Source of the DNA: Pseudomonadales bacterium
GTDB lineage: Bacteria; Pseudomonadota; Gammaproteobacteria; Pseudomonadales; Ketobacteraceae
Assembly (NCBI GenBank): GCA_002701845.1
Contig: NZXG01000042.1
Coordinates: 1 to 63,302 of the forward strand
Length of the DNA stretch: 63,302 bases
Direction: 5' to 3'
Within the stretch, counting starts at the first letter, position 1. Every line of letters begins with the position of its first letter. Shown here piece after piece: positions 51,172 through 60,495 of this stretch. The notes under the pieces are model-generated. The model was not told the DNA's origin and made no database searches. It saw only the letters and a program-made list of their open reading frames with translations. The translations under genes were made by a program, and so were the position numbers.

Positions 51172-52317
51172 ATGACATCACAAGCGCGCCTGGCCTGGTT
51201 GCAAAGCGATGTGGGTGGCAAACGGGTGTTGGCCATCATTCTGGCGGTGATTATCGTGCTGCCGTTGTTAAACCTGCTGGTGCCACCGGATTCGGTATTT
51301 CATGTTTCGTCCTACACCATTGGCCTGTTGGGCAAATATTTATGTTACGCCCTGTTGGCCCTGGCGGTGGACCTGATCTGGGGTTACTGCGGCATCCTCA
51401 GTCTGGGGCACGGTGCCTTCTTTGCCCTGGGCGGCTATGCCATGGGTATGTACCTGATGCGCCAGATTGGCGAGCGCGGTGTTTACGGCCATCCGGTGCT
51501 GCCGGATTTTATGGTGTTCCTGAACTGGGATGCATTGCCCTGGTATTGGTACGGTTTCGATAACTTTTACTTTGCCATGTTGATGGTATTGGTGGCGCCG
51601 GGGCTGCTGGCTTTTGTGTTTGGTTGGCTGGCGTTCCGCTCCCGGGTCACCGGGGTGTACCTGTCGATCATTACCCAGGCCATGACCTATGCCCTGATGC
51701 TGGCGTTCTTTCGTAATGACATGGGATTTGGCGGCAATAACGGGCTGACGGATTTCAAGGATATCCTGGGCTTCAGTCTGCAGGCGGATACCACCAAGGT
51801 GGGCCTGTTTGTGGCTTCCGGCGTGGCCTTGATTCTGGGTTATCTGCTGTGCCGTTATGTAGTCTCTTCCAAGTTGGGCCGGGTGTTGATTTCCATTCGC
51901 GATGCCGAAAGCCGATCCCGCTTTATCGGTTACCGGGTGGAGCATTTCAAACTGTTTGTGTTTGTGCTGAGTGCGGTGCTGGCGGGCGTGGCCGGGGCTT
52001 TGTACGTGCCTCAGGTGGGCATCATCAATCCCGGTGAATTCTCCCCCATTAATTCCATCGAGATTATTGTCTGGGTGGCGCTGGGGGGGCGTGGGTTCCT
52101 CTATGGCGCGATTATCGGTGCGGTGTTGGTGAACTACGGCAAAACCTTTTTCACCGGTGCCTTCCCGGAAGTCTGGTTGTTCATGCTGGGCGGTTTGTTT
52201 GTGGTGTCCACCCTGTTTCTGCCCCAGGGCGTGGTGGGCATTGTTCAACAATGGAAAGACAAGCGGGCGGAACAGAAGGCTCACGCTCAGGGTAAAACCG
52301 GGGAGGCGGTACCATGA
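51172..52317 (+). CDS. urtC: Urea ABC transporter, permease UrtC
   Basis: Second inner-membrane channel subunit, LivM-like. The 381-residue protein has about nine helices and motifs such as LLALAVDLIWGYCGILSLGHGAFFALGGYAMGMYLM, LAFRSRVTGVYLSIITQAMTYAL, FFRNDMGFGGNNGLTDFK and VALGGRGFLYGAIIGAVLVNYGKT. It starts three bases after urtB and overlaps urtD by four bases (ATGA), so the urt genes downstream of the attenuator form one coupled unit. Confidence 0.96.
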   Translation: MTSQARLAWLQSDVGGKRVLAIILAVIIVLPLLNLLVPPDSVFHVSSYTIGLLGKYLCYALLALAVDLIWGYCGILSLGHGAFFALGGYAMGMYLMRQIGERGVYGHPVLPDFMVFLNWDALPWYWYGFDNFYFAMLMVLVAPGLLAFVFGWLAFRSRVTGVYLSIITQAMTYALMLAFFRNDMGFGGNNGLTDFKDILGFSLQADTTKVGLFVASGVALILGYLLCRYVVSSKLGRVLISIRDAESRSRFIGYRVEHFKLFVFVLSAVLAGVAGALYVPQVGIINPGEFSPINSIEIIVWVALGGRGFLYGAIIGAVLVNYGKTFFTGAFPEVWLFMLGGLFVVSTLFLPQGVVGIVQQWKDKRAEQKAHAQGKTGEAVP

Positions 52318-53075
52318 AGATGATACCCAAGCATATTCCCCAACACATTCTTTATGTGGATGGCGTCACCAAGTCCTTTGACGGTTTCAAGGCCCTCAAT
52401 GATCTGTCCTTCACGGTCAAGCCCGGGGAGCTGCGGGCCATCATCGGTCCTAACGGTGCCGGTAAGACCACCATGATGGATGTGATCACCGGCAAGCTGA
52501 AACCGGATGTGGGTGACGTGTTCTTTCGCGACTCGGTGGATCTGACCAAGCACGATGAGGCGGAGATCGCCAATATGGGCATCGGTCGCAAGTTTCAGAA
52601 GCCGACGGTGATCGAAAGCCTGACGGTGTTCCAGAACCTGGAGCTGGCCCTGAGTGGTAATCGCGGGGTGTTCAAATCGTTGTTCCACAAACTCAGTGGC
52701 GAGCAGCGGACACAGATCGATGAAGTCATCGAACTGGTGGGGTTGACGGAAAAACGCCAGGAGCTGGGGGGCGCCCTGTCTCACGGTCAGAAACAATGGC
52801 TGGAGATTGGTATGCTGTTGAATCAGGATCCCGATCTGCTACTGGTGGACGAGCCGGCGGCGGGGATGACCGATCACGAAACCGAATTGACCGCCAAATT
52901 GCTGCGGGATATCAGTGGTGAACATTCGGTGGTGGTGGTGGAACACGATATGGAGTTTATCAAGGCCCTGGATTGTCCGGTGACCGTGCTGCATGAAGGT
53001 TACGTGCTGGCGGAGGGCACACTGGAGCAGGTGCAGGCCGACGACAAAGTCATTGAAGTGTATCTGGGCCGTTGA
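52314..53075 (+). CDS. urtD: Urea ABC transporter, ATPase UrtD
   Basis: First ATPase of the importer, LivG-like. The 253-residue protein has Walker A GPNGAGKTTMMD (about residue 45), ABC signature LSHGQKQWLEIGM (a slightly divergent LSGGQ), Walker B LLLVDEPAAGM and the H-loop EHDMEFIK. A four-base overlap with urtC couples translation. A second in-frame ATG three codons in gives nearly the same product. Confidence 0.96.
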   Translation: MKMIPKHIPQHILYVDGVTKSFDGFKALNDLSFTVKPGELRAIIGPNGAGKTTMMDVITGKLKPDVGDVFFRDSVDLTKHDEAEIANMGIGRKFQKPTVIESLTVFQNLELALSGNRGVFKSLFHKLSGEQRTQIDEVIELVGLTEKRQELGGALSHGQKQWLEIGMLLNQDPDLLLVDEPAAGMTDHETELTAKLLRDISGEHSVVVVEHDMEFIKALDCPVTVLHEGYVLAEGTLEQVQADDKVIEVYLGR

Positions 53076-53106
53076 TCTGTGGACAGGATAAGTTAGCGAG
53101 AACATT

Positions 53107-53802
53107 ATGTTGAAGATCGACAATGTGGACCTTTTTTATGGCGCCAGCCAGGCCCTGAAGCACGTCAGCTTTACTGCGGAGCTGGGTCAGGTGGCCTGCG
53201 TCATGGGCCGTAACGGCGTGGGCAAAACCTCCCTGTTGCGGGCCGTTGCCGGACAGCATCCCATTCGCAGCGGGCAGATACTCTGGGACGGCACTGAGAT
53301 CAGTAAGCAGCCAGCCTATGAGCGGGCGAAAAATGGCATCGCCTACGTGCCTCAGGGCCGCGATGTGTTTTCCCAATTGACGGTGTTGGAGAATCTGAAG
53401 ACCGGCTTTTCGGTGCTGCCCCGGGCCGAGCGTAAAATCCCGGATGAAATTTACGAGCTTTTCCCGGTATTGCACAAAATGCTGAAGCGGCGGGGCGGGG
53501 ATCTGTCCGGTGGTCAGCAACAGCAGCTGGCTATCGCCAGGGCCCTGGTCACCCGGCCCAAACTTTTGATTTTGGACGAGCCCACGGAAGGCATTCAGCC
53601 GTCCATCATCAAGGATATTCAGAAGGTGATTGCCCTGTTACGGGATCGGGGGGAGATGGCCATTCTGCTGGTGGAGCAGTATTTCGATTTCGCCCGGGCT
53701 CTGGCCGACAATTATGCGGTGATGGATCGGGGTGAAATAGTGTTGGCGGGGGCCGGCAGTGAAATGGAAGAGGACAAAGTGCGGGGCTATATCGCCGTAT
53801 AA
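53107..53802 (+). CDS. urtE: Urea ABC transporter, ATPase UrtE
   Basis: Second ATPase, LivF-like. The 231-residue protein has Walker A GRNGVGKTSLLRA, QGRDVF Q-loop region, signature LSGGQQQQLAIARAL, Walker B LLILDEPTEGIQPSI and the switch segment VEQYFDFARALADN. TTAGCGAGAAC precedes the ATG. Last of urtABCDE; it converges with egtD, 22 bases away, with no clear terminator between. Confidence 0.96.
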   Translation: MLKIDNVDLFYGASQALKHVSFTAELGQVACVMGRNGVGKTSLLRAVAGQHPIRSGQILWDGTEISKQPAYERAKNGIAYVPQGRDVFSQLTVLENLKTGFSVLPRAERKIPDEIYELFPVLHKMLKRRGGDLSGGQQQQLAIARALVTRPKLLILDEPTEGIQPSIIKDIQKVIALLRDRGEMAILLVEQYFDFARALADNYAVMDRGEIVLAGAGSEMEEDKVRGYIAV

Positions 53803-53824
53803 CCCCGCACGGCACGATCTGCTC

Positions 53825-54811
53825 TCAGCAGGCGGTCAGATAATGCAGACTGAACAGGCGCTCCGGGTCCTGCCACACCTGGTCGGTTGTGAACCCCGTG
53901 GCCAGCGCCAGCCGGTTGAAATCCTCCAGACTGTACTTGTAAGAGTTTTCGGTATGGATGGTCTCCCCCTGGCGGAAGCCAAAACGGTGGCCCTCTATCT
54001 CAACGACCTGATCCCGCCGGCTCACCAGGTGCATTTCAATACGGGATTGCTCCGCGTTGAAAAACGCGTGATGGAAGAAGTGCTGGGGCCGCAGGTTGGT
54101 ATGGAAGGTGGAGGCAATCCGCTCCAGCAGATTGAGGTTAAAGGCGGCAGTGACGCCGGCGGCGTCATTATAGGCAGCGTTCAGGATGGTGGCCGGTTTC
54201 ACACAGTCCACCCCAATCAGAAAACCATCGCCCGGGTTCAGAATGTCCCGAATCCGGCTTAGAAAGCCCAGGGCCTCCTCCGGGGTGAAATTGCTGATGG
54301 TGGAACCGGGGAAAAACACCAGCTTACGGTGGTGGCTGCCCTGGCGAAACTCCTCAGGCAAAATGATCGGCTTGTGATAGTCCCCCACCACCGGCACCAC
54401 CTGCACCCCGGGAAACTGCCCCGCCAGCTCGGCGGCGGACTGCTCCAGAATCTCGGACGAAATGTCCAAGGGAATATAACAACGGGGTTGGTGCAGCCCC
54501 TCCAGCAGCAGGCGTATTTTGATGCCGGCACCGGAGCCAAACTCCACGATATCGCAGGCGGGCCCCACCCGCCGGGCTATTTCCGGCAGGGCCTGGGCCA
54601 GAATCGCCAGCTCTGTACGGGTGATGTAGTATTCCTCGGTCTCGCAAATGGCGGCAAACAACTTTGAGCCGCGCTCATCGTAAAAATATTTGCAGGGCAG
54701 GGTTTTCTGCGGTTGGGAAAAGCCCTCGATCACATCCAGCAAGAACTCCTGGGCGGGGGTGGCGCGATGTTCAACAAGGGGGAGGGCAGCGTTGCTTTGA
54801 AGCTCAGACAT
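53825..54811 (-). CDS. egtD: L-histidine N-alpha-methyltransferase (ergothioneine biosynthesis)
   Basis: Trimethylates histidine with S-adenosylmethionine to hercynine, the first step of ergothioneine synthesis. The 328-residue protein starts at 54811, overlapping egtB by eight bases; the longer frame adds unconserved residues. Family segments include LPCKYFYDERGSKLFAAICETEEYYITRTE, IVEFGSGAGIKIRLLLE (SAM site), YIPLDISSEILEQSA, VFFPGSTISNFTPEEA and NAAYNDAAGVTAAFNLNLL. With EgtB it covers the pathway's signature steps; no egtC or egtE is in the window. Confidence 0.95.
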   Translation of the reverse strand: MSELQSNAALPLVEHRATPAQEFLLDVIEGFSQPQKTLPCKYFYDERGSKLFAAICETEEYYITRTELAILAQALPEIARRVGPACDIVEFGSGAGIKIRLLLEGLHQPRCYIPLDISSEILEQSAAELAGQFPGVQVVPVVGDYHKPIILPEEFRQGSHHRKLVFFPGSTISNFTPEEALGFLSRIRDILNPGDGFLIGVDCVKPATILNAAYNDAAGVTAAFNLNLLERIASTFHTNLRPQHFFHHAFFNAEQSRIEMHLVSRRDQVVEIEGHRFGFRQGETIHTENSYKYSLEDFNRLALATGFTTDQVWQDPERLFSLHYLTAC

Positions 54812-56057
54812 AATCGGCCAACCTGATACCGGTGAATTGCCACTGGGCGTGGGCGGGGAAAAAGTTGCGATAAGTAAGACGGGCGTGGCCCGGTGGGGTA
54901 GCGCAGGAGCTGCCCCGCAGCACCAGTTGATTGCACATGAATTTGCCGTTGTATTCCCCCACCGCACCGGGGGCCGGCTGGAAACCCGGGTAGCCGTGAT
55001 AGGCGCTCTGGGTCCACTGCCAGCAGTGGCCGAAAAGTTGTTGCAAACCCTGTCCTTGCGCGGTGGCGGGGGCGGGATGCAGGCGGGTCAGGTCCAGGGC
55101 GGTCTGCTCTCTGGCGTCCGCCTGCTGACGGGCGGCCACCTCCCATTCGAATTCCGTGGGCAGGCGCTTACCGCACCAGCGGGCGTAGGCGTCGGCCTCG
55201 TAATAATTCAAATGACAGGCCGGCTCTGCTGGTGCCAGGGGCTGCAGCCCGGCCAGGGAGTATTGATGCCAGCCACCGTCCCCGGGACGCCAGTAAAGGG
55301 GGTGACCCAGGCCCTGTTGCTGGCGCCAGGCCCAGCCATCGGAAAGCCACAACAATGGATTTTCGTAGCCACCATCGGCCACGAAATGCTCATACTCCTC
55401 ATTGCTAACCAGTCGGCTGGCCAGGGCGAAGGGTTGTAGCAATACCTCGTGAGCGGGGGCTTCGTTGTCAAAATGAAAGCCCTCCGTCCGGTGACCGATG
55501 CTGTGGATGCCGCCCGGGAATGAGTGCCAGGTCAGTGTTGGAGCGCTGGCCGGGGTGTCAGCGGCGGTTACCAGGGCCGGATGCAGCGGATTGAAGGAAA
55601 AGGCGTGTTTCAGATCCGTAAGCATCAGCTCCTGATGTTGTTGCTCATGATGAACACCCAACTCCAGCAGCGCCAGGGCCGCATCGGTTGCTGCGCCGGA
55701 CTCCACGAAACGAATCAGATGATCGTCTACATATTGTCGATATTCAGCCACTTCCGCCACCCCGGGACGGGAGATCAGGCCCCGCTGTGGGCGCAGATAT
55801 TGCGGCCCCACATGGTTGTAATACGAATTGCAGAGATAGGCGTACTGCGGCGCAAATTCGCGGTAATCCGCTGCCTCCGGTTTCAGAATAAACGTCTCAA
55901 AAAACCAGGTGGCGTGGGCCAGATGCCATTTGATGGGGCTGGCGTCAGGCATGGACTGAATCACCTGATCCTCTGGCTGCAGGGGTTCAGTGAGGTCGGT
56001 GGACAGTTTGCGGGTGCGCTGGAAGGCGGTCAGTAGTGATTGGGTGCGAGAATCCAT
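54804..56057 (-). CDS. egtB: Ergothioneine biosynthesis sulfoxide synthase EgtB
   Basis: Non-haem iron enzyme joining hercynine to a thiol (gamma-glutamylcysteine or cysteine) with oxygen. The 417-residue protein has the DinB-like N-terminal part with metal ligands (HLAHATWFFETF and HHEQQHQELMLTD) and a C-terminal FGE-sulfatase (SUMF1) domain (FDNEAPAHEVLLQPF, RLPTEFEWEVAAR, GHCWQWTQSAYHGYPGF, LRGSSCATP). First gene of egtBD, transcribed toward urtE. The regulation is not apparent from the sequence. Confidence 0.95.
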   Translation of the reverse strand: MDSRTQSLLTAFQRTRKLSTDLTEPLQPEDQVIQSMPDASPIKWHLAHATWFFETFILKPEAADYREFAPQYAYLCNSYYNHVGPQYLRPQRGLISRPGVAEVAEYRQYVDDHLIRFVESGAATDAALALLELGVHHEQQHQELMLTDLKHAFSFNPLHPALVTAADTPASAPTLTWHSFPGGIHSIGHRTEGFHFDNEAPAHEVLLQPFALASRLVSNEEYEHFVADGGYENPLLWLSDGWAWRQQQGLGHPLYWRPGDGGWHQYSLAGLQPLAPAEPACHLNYYEADAYARWCGKRLPTEFEWEVAARQQADAREQTALDLTRLHPAPATAQGQGLQQLFGHCWQWTQSAYHGYPGFQPAPGAVGEYNGKFMCNQLVLRGSSCATPPGHARLTYRNFFPAHAQWQFTGIRLADYV

Positions 56058-56219
56058 CTCAATGGCCTTGTGGTTGCATGATTGTTATTTCCGGCTCCAT
56101 GAGGCTTTAAGAGTCACTCTATCACGTTAGGTTCCAGGATTCCTGCCAGCGGATTCTTATTGCCCGGCAAACTCGCTAAGATGGCCGCACGAAATACTGA
56201 ACAGGACCAAGGACACATT

Positions 56220-57188
56220 ATGATTCGATTGCTCGCAGCGTTACTGGTGTTGGCCACTCACTTGGTACAGGCCCAGGATGTCATTCATGTGAAAGCGGGG
56301 GAAACCCGTGAACTGGCGCCGGCGGATGGGGTGCTTTCTTTGCAGCGGCTGGTGCTGGAAGACAACGCCGTACTGAGCCTGGCGCCGGGTCTGGGGCAGG
56401 TACAAATTGATGTGGCCCGGGCGGAAATTGGCCGCAACGTGAAAATTGTGGCCCGGGGGGAGGCGGGTGCCGATGGTCAGCCCGGTGCCAGTATTCCCGG
56501 CCAGGCGCCAACCTGCAGCGCAGGAAAACCCGGTACCGCAGGCACGGACGGCCAGCCTGGAGACGATGGTGGCTCCCTGATACTGAATGTCGGCATCGCC
56601 GAACTGGGGTCACTCACCGTGGACACCCGGGGTGGCGCCGGCGGTGATGGCGGAACTGGTGGCGCCGGGCAACGCGGCGGGGAGATCGACAAGTGCAATG
56701 CGCCGGCGGGCGGAGCTGGTGGCGCTGGTGGGAATGGGGGTGATGGGGGTGATGGGGGGCAGATCAGGATCAGCTATCGGTTGCTCTCGGGCTACTCGCC
56801 GGACCGGCCCATCCGCCAATTAATTCGTCTGCGTTCCGATGGCGGTCCTGGTGGTGCCTTAGGTGAAGGTGGCGAAGGGGGAGCCGGCGTGGAGGGGCAA
56901 TATGTGAATATGCGGACTCTGACCGGCAACCGGAAATGGATAGGCGGAGGTGATAAGGGGCCGATCGGTGCAGTCGGTGAACTCGGAGCAAAAGGCTCGC
57001 CGGGACAGGCATTGTTACAGCGGGTTGAAACTGGAAGCACGGCGAGCAGGCTAGAGGCTTTAAAGCCCGCTGAGTCCGGTGGCGAGACCGGCGGGTCCAA
57101 ATTGGAGCAGACAGTGCGAGCTCTAGAGGCGCGAATCAAGACCCTCGAAGAGCAGGTTGAGGCACTAAGCCGAAAGATCAGGCCCTAA
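56220..57188 (+). CDS. Secreted collagen-like protein with C-terminal coiled coil
   Basis: The 322-residue protein has a signal peptide (MIRLLAALLVLATHLVQAQ), a beta-rich N-terminal part (about 20-90), then long glycine-rich tracts of Gly-X-Y and GG-x-GG type (GEAGADGQPGAS; AGKPGTAGTDGQPGDDGG; GGAGGDGGTGGAGQRGG; GGAGGNGGDGGDGGQ). Two cysteines within them (APTCSAG, DKCNAP) could pair. The end is a heptad coiled coil (LEQTVRALEARIKTLEEQV). AAGGA precedes the ATG at 56220. A trimer with collagen-like or PGII-type glycine helices is plausible. Possibly a surface or periplasmic fibre or adhesin. No family name recognised. Confidence 0.7.
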   Translation: MIRLLAALLVLATHLVQAQDVIHVKAGETRELAPADGVLSLQRLVLEDNAVLSLAPGLGQVQIDVARAEIGRNVKIVARGEAGADGQPGASIPGQAPTCSAGKPGTAGTDGQPGDDGGSLILNVGIAELGSLTVDTRGGAGGDGGTGGAGQRGGEIDKCNAPAGGAGGAGGNGGDGGDGGQIRISYRLLSGYSPDRPIRQLIRLRSDGGPGGALGEGGEGGAGVEGQYVNMRTLTGNRKWIGGGDKGPIGAVGELGAKGSPGQALLQRVETGSTASRLEALKPAESGGETGGSKLEQTVRALEARIKTLEEQVEALSRKIRP

Positions 57189-57223
57189 CCCAGATCATTA
57201 AACAAACAGATAGCTGTCAATGT

Positions 57224-57266
57224 ATCAATTTAGTGCGCCCGCTTTTGGTGCGCGCACTAAATTGAT
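57224..57266 (+). promoter_or_regulatory. 15-bp perfect inverted repeat upstream of the porin gene
   Basis: ATCAATTTAGTGCGC (57224-57238) and GCGCACTAAATTGAT (57252-57266) flank 13 bases. The 13-mer TTTTGGTGCGCGC (57243-57255) inside it also occurs at 47958-47970 upstream of urtA. The dyad is about 80-120 bases upstream of a sigma-54 promoter, as expected for an activator site. No T run follows, so it is not a simple terminator for the preceding gene. Confidence 0.6.
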
Positions 57267-57343
57267 GCGCAGGTTGCAAAATTGTGACAAGATGCCCCCC
57301 CGTAGAGCCCAGAATTGCGAAGGATTTCGCGGGTTTGCCTTGT

Positions 57344-57359
57344 TGGCATACTCGTTGCT
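57344..57359 (+). promoter_or_regulatory. Sigma-54 promoter of the TorF-like porin gene
   Basis: TGGCATACTCGTTGCT matches TGGCACR-N4-TTGCW with GG and GC spaced by ten bases and a single mismatch (C to T in the -24 part). The start of transcription would be near 57370 and the ATG is at 57428. Confidence 0.75.
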
Positions 57360-57427
57360 TTTGCATCCGGGAGTTCGTAAACCAAGGTGTAAACCTTAAT
57401 CGTCTAACCTCTGGGGGTTACTTTCCT

Positions 57428-58147
57428 ATGCTTAACAAACAAACCAAAATGCTTCGTTTGAGTGCTCTGTCACTGGCCGCAGCCGGGGCCATGGCTGTTG
57501 CACCCACGGTTGCCAATGCCGAAGTCGCGGCCTCTGTCAGTGTTGCCAACATGTATCTGTGGCGCGGTGTCGATCTCGGTGCTTATGACAAAATAGTATA
57601 CAACGCAGATGACGACGTACTTGAAGAATCCGGCGGCGGTGGCGTGGGAGCCATTTCCGGCGACCTGACTTACTCCGACAGCGGTTTCTATACCGGCATC
57701 TGGGGTTCATCAGGTGACTCCAACGCTGGAACTGAATATGACCTGTTCGCCGGTTACGGCGCAGAGTTCAGTGGCGTCAGCATGGATCTGAGCGTTTGGA
57801 CCTACGTTTATCCCAGCAGCCCCGATGGTAGCCTGGATAACCCTGGCGAGCTGTCTGAAGTTATTCTTTCCGTCGGTTTTGCAGGGTTCGCTCTGACCGG
57901 CTATGATAACATCGCCGGTGGATCTGGCTACGGTTACTACACACTGAGCTATGGCTATGATGCGTTTTCAGTGTTGGTTGGTAAGCACGACGTGCCTGAT
58001 ACTCGTGATGAAGACATGGTCCATATCGATCTGTCCTATGCCTACAACGATAACCTGAGCTTTACCCTGAGTCAGCAGATCGAGGAAGAGATCGACAACA
58101 AGAAAGCGAAGTTTGTTGTTGCTTACAGTCTGCCGATTGAAATGTAA
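57428..58147 (+). CDS. TorF/gcw-type outer-membrane porin (TIGR02001-like)
   Basis: The 239-residue protein has a signal peptide (MLNKQTKMLRLSALSLAAAGAMAVAPTVANAE) and family sequence from the first strand (VSVANMYLWRGVDLGA), followed by alternating beta strands ending in Met (KAKFVVAYSLPIEM). Proteins of this type are described as putative porins of unknown substrate and are often found near glnK/amtB in gammaproteobacteria. The start follows a ribosome binding site region GGGGGTTACTTTCCT. A sigma-54 promoter and a dyad lie upstream, so nitrogen limitation is the likely cue. A terminator follows. Confidence 0.85.
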   Translation: MLNKQTKMLRLSALSLAAAGAMAVAPTVANAEVAASVSVANMYLWRGVDLGAYDKIVYNADDDVLEESGGGGVGAISGDLTYSDSGFYTGIWGSSGDSNAGTEYDLFAGYGAEFSGVSMDLSVWTYVYPSSPDGSLDNPGELSEVILSVGFAGFALTGYDNIAGGSGYGYYTLSYGYDAFSVLVGKHDVPDTRDEDMVHIDLSYAYNDNLSFTLSQQIEEEIDNKKAKFVVAYSLPIEM

Positions 58148-58174
58148 TTTATAGCAAAGATTTTCTCTCCGAGT

Positions 58175-58201
58175 GGGCCGGCATCATGCCGGCCCTTTTT
58201 T
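58175..58201 (+). terminator. Rho-independent terminator behind the porin gene
   Basis: GGGCCGGCAT and ATGCCGGCCC form a 10-bp stem around one C, followed by six T. It ends the porin transcript; the stem also lies just past the stop of the convergent N-ATPase operon. Confidence 0.9.
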
Positions 58202-58228
58202 GTGGCGGTCTATTACAAAGCCTGCCCG

Positions 58229-59044
58229 CTAATCAAACCGTTGCTCCGCCAGTATCACCTCAATTTCCTCCACGATCTGCTGCTGGCGCTGGGCGTTAAT
58301 CCGCAGGCGCAGCTCTTGGGTTAGTTCCTCCAGGTGATCCCGGGCGCCCTCCATTTGCTGCAGTCGCATATGATTTTCAACACTGAGCGATTGCAGCAGG
58401 TAATACATCAGGCCCTGTTGCAGGCACTGCCATCGCAAAAGACCCGACAGTTCGGCGGGGTCGAGGTTGAGTGCCAGGGAGGCACTGGGCTTTGTTGGGG
58501 TGGATCTTTCGGGGTCCGGTGGTTCCGGAAAGGGCCAGAGCTGGCGACAGCTTACCCCGGCTTTAGTATGGCTTAGCACCTGTATTTGTGCCGGCAGACG
58601 GGTTTCCCGCAGAGTGTCCAGGATGCTTTGCATGCCGGGGAGCAGTTCATCAATGGTGGTGGGGGCTGGCAGATTGTTGGCTTCTGCGTCTGGCGGCCAT
58701 TTGGCCAAAAGTCGTGACCCCACCACCAGCGAAGGTTGCTGATTCACCGGTTCCAGAGTTGTCACGGCCCGACTAATCTGCTCATTGAAGCCCCCACAAA
58801 AGCCCCGTTCTGAGCCAAGCGCCAGCAACAGGCTCTGGCCGTTATCCGCCACCGGCGGCAGGGCATAATGCCGGGCCAGGGTTTGCAGCGCCGCGACGCT
58901 GTCCTGAAACATGGACTGTTGCCGGCCCAGGGCCTTTTCCAGCCGCACCAGCTCCACCTGGGCCAGGTTCTTCATGGCGCCGACGATCTCGTCCAGTTCC
59001 TGATACAGTGCCAGGCGGGCGTTGTTTTCCGCCGCCGAACTCAT
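58229..59044 (-). CDS. atpG: N-type ATPase F1 gamma subunit
   Basis: Central rotor shaft of the second F-type ATPase. The ATG at 59044 overlaps the stop of atpA by four bases (ATGA), so this start is preferred over an upstream TTG. About 271 residues, with N-terminal helix ([23 protein letters not shown]) and C-terminal helix ([34 protein letters not shown]) of the gamma coiled coil and [14 protein letters not shown] in the middle. As in N-ATPase operons, there is no delta subunit gene in the set. Last gene of the operon. Confidence 0.9.
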   Translation of the reverse strand: MSSAAENNARLALYQELDEIVGAMKNLAQVELVRLEKALGRQQSMFQDSVAALQTLARHYALPPVADNGQSLLLALGSERGFCGGFNEQISRAVTTLEPVNQQPSLVVGSRLLAKWPPDAEANNLPAPTTIDELLPGMQSILDTLRETRLPAQIQVLSHTKAGVSCRQLWPFPEPPDPERSTPTKPSASLALNLDPAELSGLLRWQCLQQGLMYYLLQSLSVENHMRLQQMEGARDHLEELTQELRLRINAQRQQQIVEEIEVILAEQRFD

Positions 59045-60495
59045 GGCGTGTGTAGCCAATGGTCAATGGCTTTCAGCCATTGTTCCCGGGGGCTGTCCAG
59101 GGTCAGGTCGCTGCCGTCGGCGCCGCTCTGCAGCTGGCCCAGGGCGGCGCCGATTTGCTTCGGGGGCCAGTCATCCAGGCGCTGTTCGTTGTAGGCGATC
59201 AACCAGGCCAACTGGGCGCCGGCGTCAACCGGTGACAACCGGTCCTGAATCATGATTTCACGCAGTACCCGGCCCCGCTTCAGCTTGGCCTCCATGGCCG
59301 GTTCCAGCCGGGTGCCAAAGCGGGTAAACGCCTCCAGTTCCAGAAACTGCAGATAATCCAGGCGGATGCGCCCGGCCTCTTTTTTGATGGCCGGGTGCTG
59401 GGCTTTGCCGCCGATGCGTGATACTGAACGGGTGACATCAATGGCCGGCAGTATACCGGCGGCAAACAGTTTCTGGTCCAGATAAATCTGGCCGTCGGTA
59501 ATGGAAATCAGGTTGGTGGGAATATACGAGGAAATTTCCCCCTGTTTGGTTTCCACCACCGGCAGGGCCGTCATGGAGCCACCGCCGTATTGCGGCGCCA
59601 GCACCGTGGAGCGTTCCAGCAGGCGGGAATGCAGATAAAAAATATCACCGGGGTAGGCTTCGCGTCCGGGCGGCCGGTGCAGCAACAGCGAAAGCTCGCG
59701 GTAAGCCTGCGCATGTTGGGTGAGGTCGTCATAAATGATCAGGGTGTCGCGACCTTTCTGCATCCAGTGTTCGGCAATGGCGCAGCCGGCAAACGGCGCC
59801 AGATAACGACAACCACAGAGCTCGTTGGCCTCCGCCACCACCAGAGTGGTATAACTCAGGGCGTCGTGTTCCCGCAGGGTTTCAATCACGGTGGCCACAT
59901 TGCTGCGAGTCTGGCCCACGGACACGTAGATGCAAATTACATCCTCGCTTTGTTGCCGCAATATACAGTCGATGGCCAGGGAGGTCTTGCCCAGGCCACT
60001 GTCGCCCACGATCAGTTGCCGTTGACCTTTGCCGATAGGGATCTGGGAGTCGATGATGCGGTTGCCGGTATACAGGGGCCGGCTGACGAAGTCCCGATTG
60101 AGAATGGGGGGGGAGGGGACCTCCAGTAAACCCCGCTCGCCATTGGCGGGGGCGGGCTGTCCGTCCAGGGGTTGACCCAGGGGGTCCAGCACCCGACCCA
60201 GCAAGCTGTCGCCGGTGTGAATATCCAGCCGGCGACCGGAGCGGCGGGCGCTGATGCCTGAGGAGAGGGTGGCCTTTTGTTCCAGGACGATGGCCCCCAG
60301 TTTTTCCGGGTCCAGCAAAAACACCAGAGCCCGGCTGCCGTCCTCCAGCTCCAGTACTTCATCCATCATGGCCGACGGCAACCCCTGCACCCAGATAATG
60401 CCGTCACCGACACTGATGACCGTGCCCTCTTCACTGACCCGCAGCCCCAATTGATAGTCTTCAGGAATGTCCAGTAGTGGCTTATCGGGCGTCAT
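59041..60495 (-). CDS. atpA: N-type ATPase F1 alpha subunit
   Basis: Non-catalytic nucleotide-binding F1 subunit. The 484-residue protein has [22 protein letters not shown] at the front, Walker [14 protein letters not shown] (about residue 167), [40 protein letters not shown] and the arginine-finger segment [14 protein letters not shown]. It ends in a shorter C-terminal domain than the housekeeping alpha. Overlaps atpF by 14 bases and atpG by four. Confidence 0.94.
   Translation of the reverse strand: MTPDKPLLDIPEDYQLGLRVSEEGTVISVGDGIIWVQGLPSAMMDEVLELEDGSRALVFLLDPEKLGAIVLEQKATLSSGISARRSGRRLDIHTGDSLLGRVLDPLGQPLDGQPAPANGERGLLEVPSPPILNRDFVSRPLYTGNRIIDSQIPIGKGQRQLIVGDSGLGKTSLAIDCILRQQSEDVICIYVSVGQTRSNVATVIETLREHDALSYTTLVVAEANELCGCRYLAPFAGCAIAEHWMQKGRDTLIIYDDLTQHAQAYRELSLLLHRPPGREAYPGDIFYLHSRLLERSTVLAPQYGGGSMTALPVVETKQGEISSYIPTNLISITDGQIYLDQKLFAAGILPAIDVTRSVSRIGGKAQHPAIKKEAGRIRLDYLQFLELEAFTRFGTRLEPAMEAKLKRGRVLREIMIQDRLSPVDAGAQLAWLIAYNEQRLDDWPPKQIGAALGQLQSGADGSDLTLDSPREQWLKAIDHWLHTP

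Noticed and set aside
57264-57280. A second sigma-54-like element (TTGATGCG-CAGG-TTGCA) right after the dyad
   Set aside because: The nearly invariant GG of the -24 box is GA; the element at 57344 is much better.
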